Under the pieces are notes generated by a model. The model was not told the DNA's origin, ran no database searches, and saw only the letters and a list, made by a program, of their open reading frames with translations. A DNA stretch of 64,000 bases from contig CBIHON010000017.1 in the NCBI GenBank assembly GCA_966211965.1, positions 37,314 through 101,313 on the forward strand, read 5' to 3'. This DNA comes from CBIHON01 sp966211965. GTDB taxonomy: Bacteria > Pseudomonadota > Gammaproteobacteria > Burkholderiales > Burkholderiaceae_D. Shown one piece after another: positions 50,144 through 57,459 of the stretch. Position 1 is the stretch's first letter. Every line of letters starts with the position of its first letter. The position numbers and the translations under genes are program-made.

Positions 50144-51066
50144 AGCCCGCTCCCGTTCCCGAACCGGTGCTCGCGCCCGACAACCTGGCGCTCATCGATG
50201 AGTTTTGCGACACCCTGTGGCTGGAAGACGGCCTCGCAAAAAATTCGATCGAGGCTTATCGGCGCGATCTGCGCCTATTCGCGCTGTGGTTGCAAAGCGA
50301 GCGGCCCAAAAAACTGTATGCGGTCGAGACTGAAGATCTCAACGCCTATTTTGCGGCCAAACATGGCAGCACCAAAGCAACTTCGGCCAATCGTCGTTTG
50401 GCGGCGTTGAAACGGTTTTACCAGCTGGCGCTGCGCCAGAACAAGATCAGTGCTGATCCCTGCCTGCGCATGAAATCGGCCAAGCAGCCGCCGCGTTATC
50501 CCAAAACCTTGAGCGAGGCCCAAGTCGAAGCGTTGCTGACAGCGCCGCAAGTCGATACACCGCTCGGTCTGCGCGATCGAACCATGCTGGAAATCATGTA
50601 TGCCAGCGGCTTGCGCGTATCGGAGCTGGTATTGCTGAAATCCCTCGAAGTCAGCCTTAACGAAGGTGTCTTGCGCATTACAGGCAAAGGCGGCAAGACG
50701 CGGCTGGTCCCGTTCGGCGAAGAGGCGCGGCAATGGATAGAGCGCTACTTGAAACAGGGGCGGCCGGCGATCCTGAACGGACAGATCGACGACGCCCTGT
50801 TCGTCACCGCGCGCGGCGCCGGAATGACGCGCCAGATGTTCTGGATGCTGATCAAGAAATACGCCCTTAAAGCCGACATCAAGGCGCCGCTTTCGCCGCA
50901 TACCTTGCGCCACGCATTCGCTACACATCTGCTGAACCATGGCGCAGACCTGCGCGTGGTGCAATTGCTGCTGGGGCACGCGGATATTTCAACCACGCAG
51001 ATCTATACCCATGTTGCGCGGGAGAGATTGAAGAAGTTGCATGCGGAGCATCATCCTCGTGGCTAA
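50140..51066 (+). CDS. xerD: Site-specific tyrosine recombinase XerD
   Basis: A 308-residue recombinase that resolves chromosome dimers at dif with XerC at the septum. The N-terminal SAM-like domain (DEFCDTLWLEDGLAKNSIEA) precedes the catalytic domain with Arg (ASGLRVSEL), Lys (GKGGKTRLV), His-x-x-Arg (HTLRHAFATHLL), His (LLGHADIS) and nucleophile Tyr (TTQIYTHVA). Start at 50140 overlaps the TetR stop; the open frame extends upstream but lies inside the TetR gene. Coupling to a TetR regulator is unusual for xerD. Confidence 0.96.
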   Translation: MKPAPVPEPVLAPDNLALIDEFCDTLWLEDGLAKNSIEAYRRDLRLFALWLQSERPKKLYAVETEDLNAYFAAKHGSTKATSANRRLAALKRFYQLALRQNKISADPCLRMKSAKQPPRYPKTLSEAQVEALLTAPQVDTPLGLRDRTMLEIMYASGLRVSELVLLKSLEVSLNEGVLRITGKGGKTRLVPFGEEARQWIERYLKQGRPAILNGQIDDALFVTARGAGMTRQMFWMLIKKYALKADIKAPLSPHTLRHAFATHLLNHGADLRVVQLLLGHADISTTQIYTHVARERLKKLHAEHHPRG

Positions 51067-51386
51067 GTAAAGGATGCTTTGGGTCATTCTTGGAGCTTCT
51101 AAATAAAGCCGCTGGTGTTGTTGATTCTCTTTGCCGTACGTTCGTACTGTCTGCGTCGGCGCGCCTGGCCATCGGCATTTCTTTAAGGCTCTTAGGCTCC
51201 CCAGAAATACAGCAAGAAAGACAGCGAGAAAGAATATTGTTGTCGCGCTATTGCCAATTTTGCCATTTTCCAGTTTACAATCTAGTCTTGGAATAGAGGA
51301 AGAGGGCGGGTAATGCCCTCTCTTCCAAACGCACTCTGCGGCGAGAAGATCGCGCCAGCAACTCATTTACATTCTCAGGAGCACAT
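51067..51386. other. Intergenic region without a recognised gene
   Basis: 320 bases after xerD. An inverted repeat AGAGGGC/GCCCTCT lies at about 51300-51325 near the start of the next gene. A minus-strand open frame here encodes a hydrophobic stretch (TTIFFLAVFLAVFLGSL) but has no convincing ribosome site, so I do not call it a gene. Confidence 0.45.
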
Positions 51387-52145
51387 ATGCCGTTTGTCGG
51401 GTTAGGCCTTCATATTTTTGTGGCCATCTTTTTTGCCGTTCATGCCGTCCGGACCGGGCGGGAATTGTATTGGCTGATCATCCTGTTTTCTTTTCCCCTT
51501 TTCGGCAGCATCGTGTATTTTCTGGTGGTCTACCTGCCGCACTCCCGTCTCGACCGCGGCTTGCGCAAGGTGACGGCGACGGCCATGAAAAGCCTTGACC
51601 CGGGCCGCGAATTGCGCGACGCCCGACATGCTTTCGACCTGACGCCTACTGCTCAAAATCAAATGCGCCTGGCTCATGCCTACCTGGAAGCCGGCGATAT
51701 TCCGCAGGCGGTGCAGCACTTCGACCGCTGCCTGCAAGGGCCGTTCGCGACCGATCCCGAGATTAGCCACGGCGCCGCACGTGCCAAGCTGGAAAACGGG
51801 CAGCCGCAAGCAGCTATCCAATTGCTCAAGGCGATACAACAGCACAGCCCCAATTTCCGGGCGGAACAGGTGTCCTTGCTATTGGCGCAGGCACTGGATG
51901 CCGACGGTAAAAGGGATGAGGCACGTGCTGAATTCCTTGCCGCAGTAGCGCGCTTCGGCAGCGTGGAGTCGCGTGCCGAGTATGCGATCTGGGCGGCGGG
52001 TGTCGGTGAAATCGACACCGCGTTGCGCCTGCGCAGTGAACTTGAGCATGCGCAAAAGCATTTCACGAAACATGCGCGCAATCTGCATCAACCTTTGTTC
52101 AGGCGTTTGGATGCGGCATTGGCGCAAACCCGTAAGTCGGCGTGA
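51387..52145 (+). CDS. Membrane-anchored tetratricopeptide-repeat protein
   Basis: A 252-residue protein with two N-terminal TM segments (GLHIFVAIFFAVHAVR; LYWLIILFSFPLFGSIVYFL), the second like a PLDc_N anchor, followed by a cytoplasmic region with about four TPR-type helix pairs (AQNQMRLAHAYLEAGDIPQA; HGAARAKLENGQPQAAIQLL; SLLLAQALDADGKRDEARAE; EYAIWAAGVGEIDTALRLRS). Probably a scaffold or assembly protein. Ribosome site CAGGAG. Function not known. Confidence 0.82.
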   Translation: MPFVGLGLHIFVAIFFAVHAVRTGRELYWLIILFSFPLFGSIVYFLVVYLPHSRLDRGLRKVTATAMKSLDPGRELRDARHAFDLTPTAQNQMRLAHAYLEAGDIPQAVQHFDRCLQGPFATDPEISHGAARAKLENGQPQAAIQLLKAIQQHSPNFRAEQVSLLLAQALDADGKRDEARAEFLAAVARFGSVESRAEYAIWAAGVGEIDTALRLRSELEHAQKHFTKHARNLHQPLFRRLDAALAQTRKSA

Positions 52146-52222
52146 CCGTCTGACCGAGGGATAGATGACCCGGTAAAACGGTCATATCAGCTTGTCGAAT
52201 ACGATGGTGAGAACACTGAATC

Positions 52223-52747
52223 ATGATCCAGGCAGAGCGGTTGACAGCGGAGCGAGAGGGCGAGTTTGTCGTGTTCCTGATCGGCATGCGCATCAATAAA
52301 TTGTGGAAGATCCATAAATGGTTACCGGTCGCGCAAGCCATGCCGCGCATGATCCAGGAGCTGGAAGCGATGCCCGATTCAGGTTTCCTGTCATCGGAAA
52401 TGTGGGTGGGACGAACCACGATCATGGTCCAGTATTGGCGCTCGATAGAGCAGTTGCTGGCCTATGCAAAGAACAAGAATGCACAACATCTTCCGGCATG
52501 GAAAGCGTTCAATCAGGCGGTGGGGACCAATGGCGACGTCGGCATCTGGCACGAGACTTACAGGATTGCGCCAGATGCCTATGAAAACATCTATGTCAAT
52601 ATGCCGGCGTTCGGTCTTGGCAAGGCAGGCGAGTTGCACGGCGCCACAGGCCGCAGGCACGGTGCGGACGGTCGTCTTGGGCGCAGCGGCCATGTCCATG
52701 CCCCGGCAGAGAAAAGGGAGGAAAAATTTTCTGTCCCCGATCAATAA
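52223..52747 (+). CDS. DUF4188 domain-containing protein
   Basis: A 174-residue protein of the DUF4188 family, which resembles dimeric alpha-beta barrel (ABM-like) heme or monooxygenase proteins. Family stretches are strong: FVVFLIGMRINKLWKIHKWL, MVQYWRSIEQLLAYAKNKNA, then HLPAWKAFNQAVG, GDVGIWHETYRIAPDAYENI and YVNMPAFGLGKA. After the domain comes a His/Gly-rich tail (about residues 135-174). No signal or membrane segment. Catalytic role is not established. It is a single gene; the 77-base gap before it has no clear promoter. Confidence 0.88.
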   Translation: MIQAERLTAEREGEFVVFLIGMRINKLWKIHKWLPVAQAMPRMIQELEAMPDSGFLSSEMWVGRTTIMVQYWRSIEQLLAYAKNKNAQHLPAWKAFNQAVGTNGDVGIWHETYRIAPDAYENIYVNMPAFGLGKAGELHGATGRRHGADGRLGRSGHVHAPAEKREEKFSVPDQ

Positions 52748-52893
52748 ACTCCCATATTCGAGATGCCTTCCAGGCGCCAGCCCATAGCGGAAATCTGCGC
52801 TTCCTTTTCTTTAACAAACCACTTCTTGCGCTTCATCCTGCCCAATCCTGACGAACCCTGTTACCTTATCCGGAACTGCCAAGGAGAGTGAAT

Positions 52894-53091
52894 ATGGATG
52901 AAGAACCTGAAAGCAACCGACGCTACAGAGGCATGCTCACACCCTTGATCCTGATCATCATCGGGGTCGTATTTCTCATGGAAAAATTGGGCATCATTGG
53001 TCACGATGTAATCTCGCAATGGTGGCCGCTGCTGCTGATTTTCATAGGCGGATGGTTGCTGGTGAGCAGGATCTATCGGAACAAGGATTGA
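52894..53091 (+). CDS. Small LiaI/LiaF-type membrane protein
   Basis: A 65-residue protein with two TM helices (MLTPLILIIIGVVFLMEKLG; WWPLLLIFIGGWLLVSRIY) separated by a short loop, the LiaI-LiaF transmembrane-like pattern of small envelope proteins. ATG at 52894 follows AAGGAGA; a GTG at 52888 overlaps the ribosome site and is unlikely. Function unknown; membrane-stress roles are known for relatives in Firmicutes. Confidence 0.75.
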   Translation: MDEEPESNRRYRGMLTPLILIIIGVVFLMEKLGIIGHDVISQWWPLLLIFIGGWLLVSRIYRNKD

Positions 53092-53209
53092 GAAAATCAG
53101 TATTCTTTCATGGGCCCGCTGAATGAGACGGTAAAAAGGAAGCGCTGGCCAATCGTCCCGGCAAGATGCGCTGACGCAGACCGGAAAGATTATTTTACTT
53201 GGGACATTC

Positions 53210-53578
53210 ATGCTGAAAGAGATAGGCAGTGTCCGGCAAATCCAAGGCGAACTTCGGCGCCGCTGGTTTACCTCCGGAACGATGGATTTGATCGTCTGGT
53301 GCGATGAGACCGATGGTCTGCACGGCTTTCAGCTCTGCTACGACAGGGGGCGCGCGGAGCGGGCTCTTATCTGGATGCCGGAAAGCGGGTTTTCACACAT
53401 GCCGGTTGACGATGGTGACGACATCGGCGGACCCGGTTTCAAGGCCTGCCCCATCCTGATAGACGACGATGTGATGGATGCCGATCGCGTAATCGACCTC
53501 TTCGAAACACAAGGCCGGCAATTGCCGGCCCAGGTAGCGCTTTACGTCGGCGAAAAAATTCAGGCCTATCGTTCCTGA
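53210..53578 (+). CDS. Conserved hypothetical protein
   Basis: A 122-residue acidic cytoplasmic protein that I cannot assign to a named family. Possible elements: beta-rich centre (MDLIVWCDETDGLHGFQLCY), acidic loop (PVDDGDDIGGPGF), and ALYVGEKIQAYRS at the end. No signal peptide. The gene ends exactly one base before the stop of the convergent flavoprotein gene. Start at 53210 lies behind a poor ribosome site. Confidence 0.65.
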   Translation: MLKEIGSVRQIQGELRRRWFTSGTMDLIVWCDETDGLHGFQLCYDRGRAERALIWMPESGFSHMPVDDGDDIGGPGFKACPILIDDDVMDADRVIDLFETQGRQLPAQVALYVGEKIQAYRS

Positions 53579-54823
53579 TTACTCAGGCAACGCAATTTTC
53601 TGGTCGACGCTGAATTGGTAGTCGCGGAACACATGTTCAGCGCTCAGCGTTAAATACGTGCCGTCATCCAGCTTGCGCGTCGTGTCCTTGAGGCGGTAAG
53701 TGTAATGCCCGCAAGTCCAGCAATTGAAGTTGCGCATGTGGGTGCACAGGCAGGTCTTTTCCATCACCGAGATATTCTTCTCGTTCGGATGCGCCGCCAC
53801 TTGCGCATTGTAGGCGGTGATGTAGGCGCAGTTGCCGCTGCCATCCAGCAGATAGCCGTAGGATTCGCAATTGGGCCGGATGCCGGCGCCGATGGCCGGC
53901 GTGCTTTTGAGCATGCGCATCGGGTAGCCGGTCGGCGAGATGGTGTTGACCACGATGTCTTCTTCGCTGGCCTTGAAGTATTCCTGCTTCACCTTGGCCG
54001 GCAGGCCGCACTCGTTGGTGATGGTGAAACGGGTCGCTACCTGCACCGCGCCGGCGCCGTTTTCCAGGAAGGAAACCGCGTCGCTGCCGGTGAATACGCC
54101 GCCAGCGGCAATCACGGGGATGCTCAGCTTTTCATTTTGCAGATACTGCAGAATCTCGGCCATGATGGTGTGCAGGTCGTACTCTGCCCAATCCATGCCG
54201 AAGCCGAGATGGCCGCCGGCCAGCGGGCCTTCAACGATAATGTAATCGGGCAGGCGGTTCAGCTTGGCGTTTTTGCGCAGGAAGAGCTGCAGCGCGCGCA
54301 CGGACGAGACGATGATGCCCAGCTTGGCATCGCGAAAGCGCGGATGATCCTCGATCAGCGCGAATGAACCCAGGTGCAGGCCGGCGCTCAAGGTGATGCC
54401 GTCGATGCCGGCGTCCAGCGCCGAGGCCAAGCGTACCCGCAGAGTTTCGCGCGGGGCGTTCATGGTCAGCTTTTCCATGCAATTGATGAAGATCAAGCCG
54501 TCGCCGCGCTTGGCTTCCATGGTTTTGCCGACGTGCAGTTGAGTTGCTTCGGCCAGCCGTCCCAGGTCGAACTGCACTTCGGATTTGTCCGAATTGGCGA
54601 TATTGTATTTGTACAGCTTGGTTTTTTCCTTGACGAAGCTGGTGTCGAACCGGCGGTCCGACACGTCCTGCACCATCGCATCAGAGATATGGCCGATGCC
54701 GCCCAGCCGCGACACTTCCAACGCCAGCTCTGCCGTCGAAATATCCACACCCATTCCTCCAACCACGATGGGCACCAGTTCCTGCTTGCCGAATCGCAGG
54801 CGGAAATCATCAACACGTTTCAT
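53579..54823 (-). CDS. Nitronate monooxygenase-like FMN protein with Cys-rich C-terminus
   Basis: A 414-residue protein of the nitronate monooxygenase/2-nitropropane dioxygenase family (FMN TIM barrel). Family features: VGGMGVDISTAELALEVSRL, GIDGITLSAGLHLG, EGPLAGGHLGFG with the catalytic-type His, AAGGVFTGSDAV and GAGAVQVATRF. The last 110 residues carry two Cys in NCESYGY/GNCAYI and a CxC...CxxC group (KTCLCTHMRNFNCWTCGHY), not part of the core family and possibly a metal or Fe-S site. Cytoplasmic. Substrate unknown. It is convergent with the preceding gene. Confidence 0.87.
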   Translation of the reverse strand: MKRVDDFRLRFGKQELVPIVVGGMGVDISTAELALEVSRLGGIGHISDAMVQDVSDRRFDTSFVKEKTKLYKYNIANSDKSEVQFDLGRLAEATQLHVGKTMEAKRGDGLIFINCMEKLTMNAPRETLRVRLASALDAGIDGITLSAGLHLGSFALIEDHPRFRDAKLGIIVSSVRALQLFLRKNAKLNRLPDYIIVEGPLAGGHLGFGMDWAEYDLHTIMAEILQYLQNEKLSIPVIAAGGVFTGSDAVSFLENGAGAVQVATRFTITNECGLPAKVKQEYFKASEEDIVVNTISPTGYPMRMLKSTPAIGAGIRPNCESYGYLLDGSGNCAYITAYNAQVAAHPNEKNISVMEKTCLCTHMRNFNCWTCGHYTYRLKDTTRKLDDGTYLTLSAEHVFRDYQFSVDQKIALPE

Positions 54824-55057
54824 TGCTATCCTTGACTATAATTGGAGGGACTTGTCGTTGTCATATCAAACTGCTTTGTCCCGGACTGCCGGAGCGGTCT
54901 TTGCCGTCTCTCGCCTCTAATTCAACATCACAGGCCGTATGGTACGCTATCTGCGCTTTGATTCGTCAAACTCAAGCACTGTAATCCGGCGCTTTGTACT
55001 CACAAAACGCCTGGCATCCCATTCCGTATGCCCGGCCATCCCGTTACAATGCGCAAC

Positions 55058-55852
55058 ATGACGCTTCCTCTTTCCCGCCAACGCCTTGTCGCCCTGTGCC
55101 GCCCCGCTGCCCATGGGGTTGCGATCCGGTTGGTGGCGGAAACCGGTTCGACCAATGCCGATTTGCTCGCCGTTCTCGATGACTTGACTGCGCCGACGCT
55201 GTTGATTGCAGAGTCCCAGAGTGCCGGTCGCGGCCGCTCGGGACGGACCTGGCTTTCCGCGCCGGGCGCCAGCCTGACCTTTTCGCTGGCTTGGCGATTC
55301 AAGCTGCCGGTGCATGGGCTGATCGGCTTGCCGCTCGCAATCGGGGTGGTGATTGCAGAAGCGCTGGCGCCGTTCGGCGTCGAGGCGCGCCTGAAGTGGC
55401 CCAACGACGTGCTCATGGAGGGCCGCAAGCTGGCCGGCATCTTGATCGAAACCGCAGCCGCAAAAAGCGCGGCCGGCGAGGCGACCTGGGCTGTGATCGG
55501 GATCGGCCTCAACCTGGCGCTGCCGGCCGGGATGGCAGCGCAAATCGCTTATCCGGTGGCCGACTTGGCGCAGGTGCAAATCGAGCGCGAGGCATTGATG
55601 GCGGCCTTGCTGAATGGCTTGGCGGAAGCCTTGCCGCAATTTGAAGGCGAAAGCTTCAAGCCCTTTGTGGGGCGTTGGAATGCATTGCATGCCTATGCCG
55701 GACAGCCGGTATGCGTCCTCGAACACGGTCAGGTCCTGCATGAGGGAAAAGCGGTCGGAGTCGATCAGATCGGGCGCCTGGTGCTCGATACTGCGGTTGG
55801 CCGGATCGCGGTGATGGCGGGCGATGTATCCTTGCGGGCAAAGGAGGATTGA
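55058..55852 (+). CDS. birA: Biotin--[acetyl-CoA-carboxylase] ligase (no HTH domain)
   Basis: A 264-residue biotin protein ligase, monofunctional: the N-terminal repressor HTH of E. coli BirA is missing. It attaches biotin to the carboxyl carrier protein. Motifs: AETGSTNADLL, ESQSAGRGRSGRTWLSAPGA (biotin-AMP loop), KWPNDVLMEGRKLAGILIET, and VIGIGLNLALP; the C-terminal SH3-like cap follows. The ATG at 55058 is chosen because a -10-like TACAAT (55045-55050) lies where a longer start would fall; starts at 55028 or 55049 cannot be excluded. 3 bases separate it from coaX. Confidence 0.93.
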   Translation: MTLPLSRQRLVALCRPAAHGVAIRLVAETGSTNADLLAVLDDLTAPTLLIAESQSAGRGRSGRTWLSAPGASLTFSLAWRFKLPVHGLIGLPLAIGVVIAEALAPFGVEARLKWPNDVLMEGRKLAGILIETAAAKSAAGEATWAVIGIGLNLALPAGMAAQIAYPVADLAQVQIEREALMAALLNGLAEALPQFEGESFKPFVGRWNALHAYAGQPVCVLEHGQVLHEGKAVGVDQIGRLVLDTAVGRIAVMAGDVSLRAKED

Positions 55853-55855
55853 GCA

Positions 55856-56632
55856 ATGCTGCTGCTGGTCGATGCCGGTAACACCCGGGTCAAATGGACA
55901 CTGGTCGAGAGCGCGCTGCGCGGCCCCGAAGCGCTCGGGCGCTGGGCTGATGCCGGTTCGATCGAATGCGGCAAGGCCTTGCAGTTGGCGGAAGTCTGGC
56001 GCGGCCGCAAAATTGTCCACGTCCTTGTCTCCAACGTGGCGGGCAAGGGGATGCGCGAGATGCTGGAACAGGCGCTGTTGCGCGCCCTTGGGCCGAAGCC
56101 GGTGCCGATGGAATGGTTCGCTTCGGTGCCCTATCTGGCGGGCGTGCACAACGGTTACCATGAGCCGGCACAACTGGGCTGCGATCGTTTCGCCGCCGCG
56201 ATCGGCGCCCATGCCCTGTATCCCCGACTGCCTTTGATCGTCGCGACCTGCGGCACGGCGACCACAATCGATGCGGTCACTGCCGACGGCTTGTTTTTGG
56301 GCGGCATGATCTTGCCGGGGCTGGGCTTGATGGCGAATTCGCTTGCGCGCAACACTGCGCAGTTGCCTCTGGTCGCGCGGCATGTACCGACCGCGACGCC
56401 GTTTGCCGACAATACCGACGATGCCATCGTCAGCGGATGCATTGCGGCGCAGGCCGGCGCCATCGAGCGCGCGGTTGCCGAACATGCAGGCGTGCGCGAG
56501 CGCGCCAACGTGCAATGCATCCTCTCGGGAGGCGCTGCACCCGTCGTCGCTCCTTATCTTTCGGTGCCGCATGAGAAAGTGGAGAACCTGGTGCTGATCG
56601 GCTTGCACGTCGTTGCGATGCAAACACGGTAA
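55856..56632 (+). CDS. coaX: Type III pantothenate kinase
   Basis: A 258-residue CoaX enzyme, first step of coenzyme A synthesis. The acetate kinase/ASKHA fold is seen in LLLVDAGNTRVKWTLVE (phosphate 1, Asp), GCDRFAAAIGAH, ATCGTATTIDAVTADGLFLG (phosphate 2), GMILPGLGLMANSLARNTAQ, and LSGGAAPVVAPYL. Strongly coupled to birA (3-base gap); the two are often joined in Betaproteobacteria (and fused in some). Ribosome site within the birA end (GGAGG). Confidence 0.95.
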   Translation: MLLLVDAGNTRVKWTLVESALRGPEALGRWADAGSIECGKALQLAEVWRGRKIVHVLVSNVAGKGMREMLEQALLRALGPKPVPMEWFASVPYLAGVHNGYHEPAQLGCDRFAAAIGAHALYPRLPLIVATCGTATTIDAVTADGLFLGGMILPGLGLMANSLARNTAQLPLVARHVPTATPFADNTDDAIVSGCIAAQAGAIERAVAEHAGVRERANVQCILSGGAAPVVAPYLSVPHEKVENLVLIGLHVVAMQTR

Positions 56633-56671
56633 CAAAAACAAAAACGGGAACGGCAGGGGGGGCAGGACATC

Positions 56672-57400
56672 ATGTTAAAACTTTTATTCGCTACTTTGCT
56701 GCTGGCCAATGCCGGGCTGTTCGCTTATCAGCAAGGCTATCTCGAAACGCTCTTGCCCGAGGGGCGCGAACCGGGCCGGCTCGCCGGTCAGATCAACGCC
56801 GACAAGATCAAGCTCATTTCGGCGAGTGCCGCGACTGCGGCCGCGCCGCCGCCCGCCTCTCCGTCTGTCGAAGAGCCGGTGCTGGAACCAGTAGTGGCTG
56901 CTGCTGCCGTCAAAAACAAGGAAGCACTCGGTTGCACCGAAATCGGCAACTTCGACGCGGCCGACGCCAAGCGTTTCGAGACGCGCCTGGCCGGACTGTC
57001 TTTGGGCGACCGCTTGAGCCGTCGCAACGCCAAGGAAGCGCCGCGCCACATGGTGTACATCCCATCCCAAGGCGACAAGGAAGGGGCCGATAAAAAAGCC
57101 GGCGAATTGCGCCGTCTCGGCATCACCGATTTCTATGTGATTCAGGAAAGCGGCGAACTGCATTGGGGGATTTCGCTCGGTATTTTCAAAACCGAAGAAT
57201 CGGCGCGTGCACATCTGGCCTCCTTGACCCAGAAAGGCGTGCGTACTGCACGCCTTGGTTTGCACAATATGCCGTCGAACAAAGTTATCTTCCAAGTGCG
57301 TTCACTCGATGCGGCCGCAAAAGGCGAGCTCGATAAAATCAAGGCCGATTTCCCCGGTCAGGAAATGCGGACCTGCGAAGCGAAACAGTCTCAAGCCTAG
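56672..57400 (+). CDS. SPOR-domain protein
   Basis: A 242-residue inner-membrane-anchored protein: N-terminal TM (LKLLFATLLLANAGLFAYQQ), a linker with Ala/Pro, and a C-terminal SPOR domain of about 70 residues (MVYIPSQGDKEGADKKAGEL, RRLGITDFYVIQESGELHWG) binding denuded peptidoglycan at the division septum. It has two Cys on either side of the domain region (GCTEIGNF and MRTCEAK). It starts 39 bases after coaX and may be in the same transcript. Confidence 0.88.
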   Translation: MLKLLFATLLLANAGLFAYQQGYLETLLPEGREPGRLAGQINADKIKLISASAATAAAPPPASPSVEEPVLEPVVAAAAVKNKEALGCTEIGNFDAADAKRFETRLAGLSLGDRLSRRNAKEAPRHMVYIPSQGDKEGADKKAGELRRLGITDFYVIQESGELHWGISLGIFKTEESARAHLASLTQKGVRTARLGLHNMPSNKVIFQVRSLDAAAKGELDKIKADFPGQEMRTCEAKQSQA

Positions 57401-57459
57401 AGGAACGCCGGGATTCGCCCGGCGTTTCTGCTGGACGGATTTTTTAAGGGGAGAGCGCC

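Noticed and set aside
50140..51066. Tyrosine recombinase as a mobile-element integrase
   Set aside because: Length, motifs and N-terminal domain match chromosomal XerD; no other mobile genes nearby.
51173..51290. Minus-strand hydrophobic frame after xerD
   Set aside because: It has a TM-like stretch but no ribosome site and no recognisable relatives; probably chance in an AT-rich gap.
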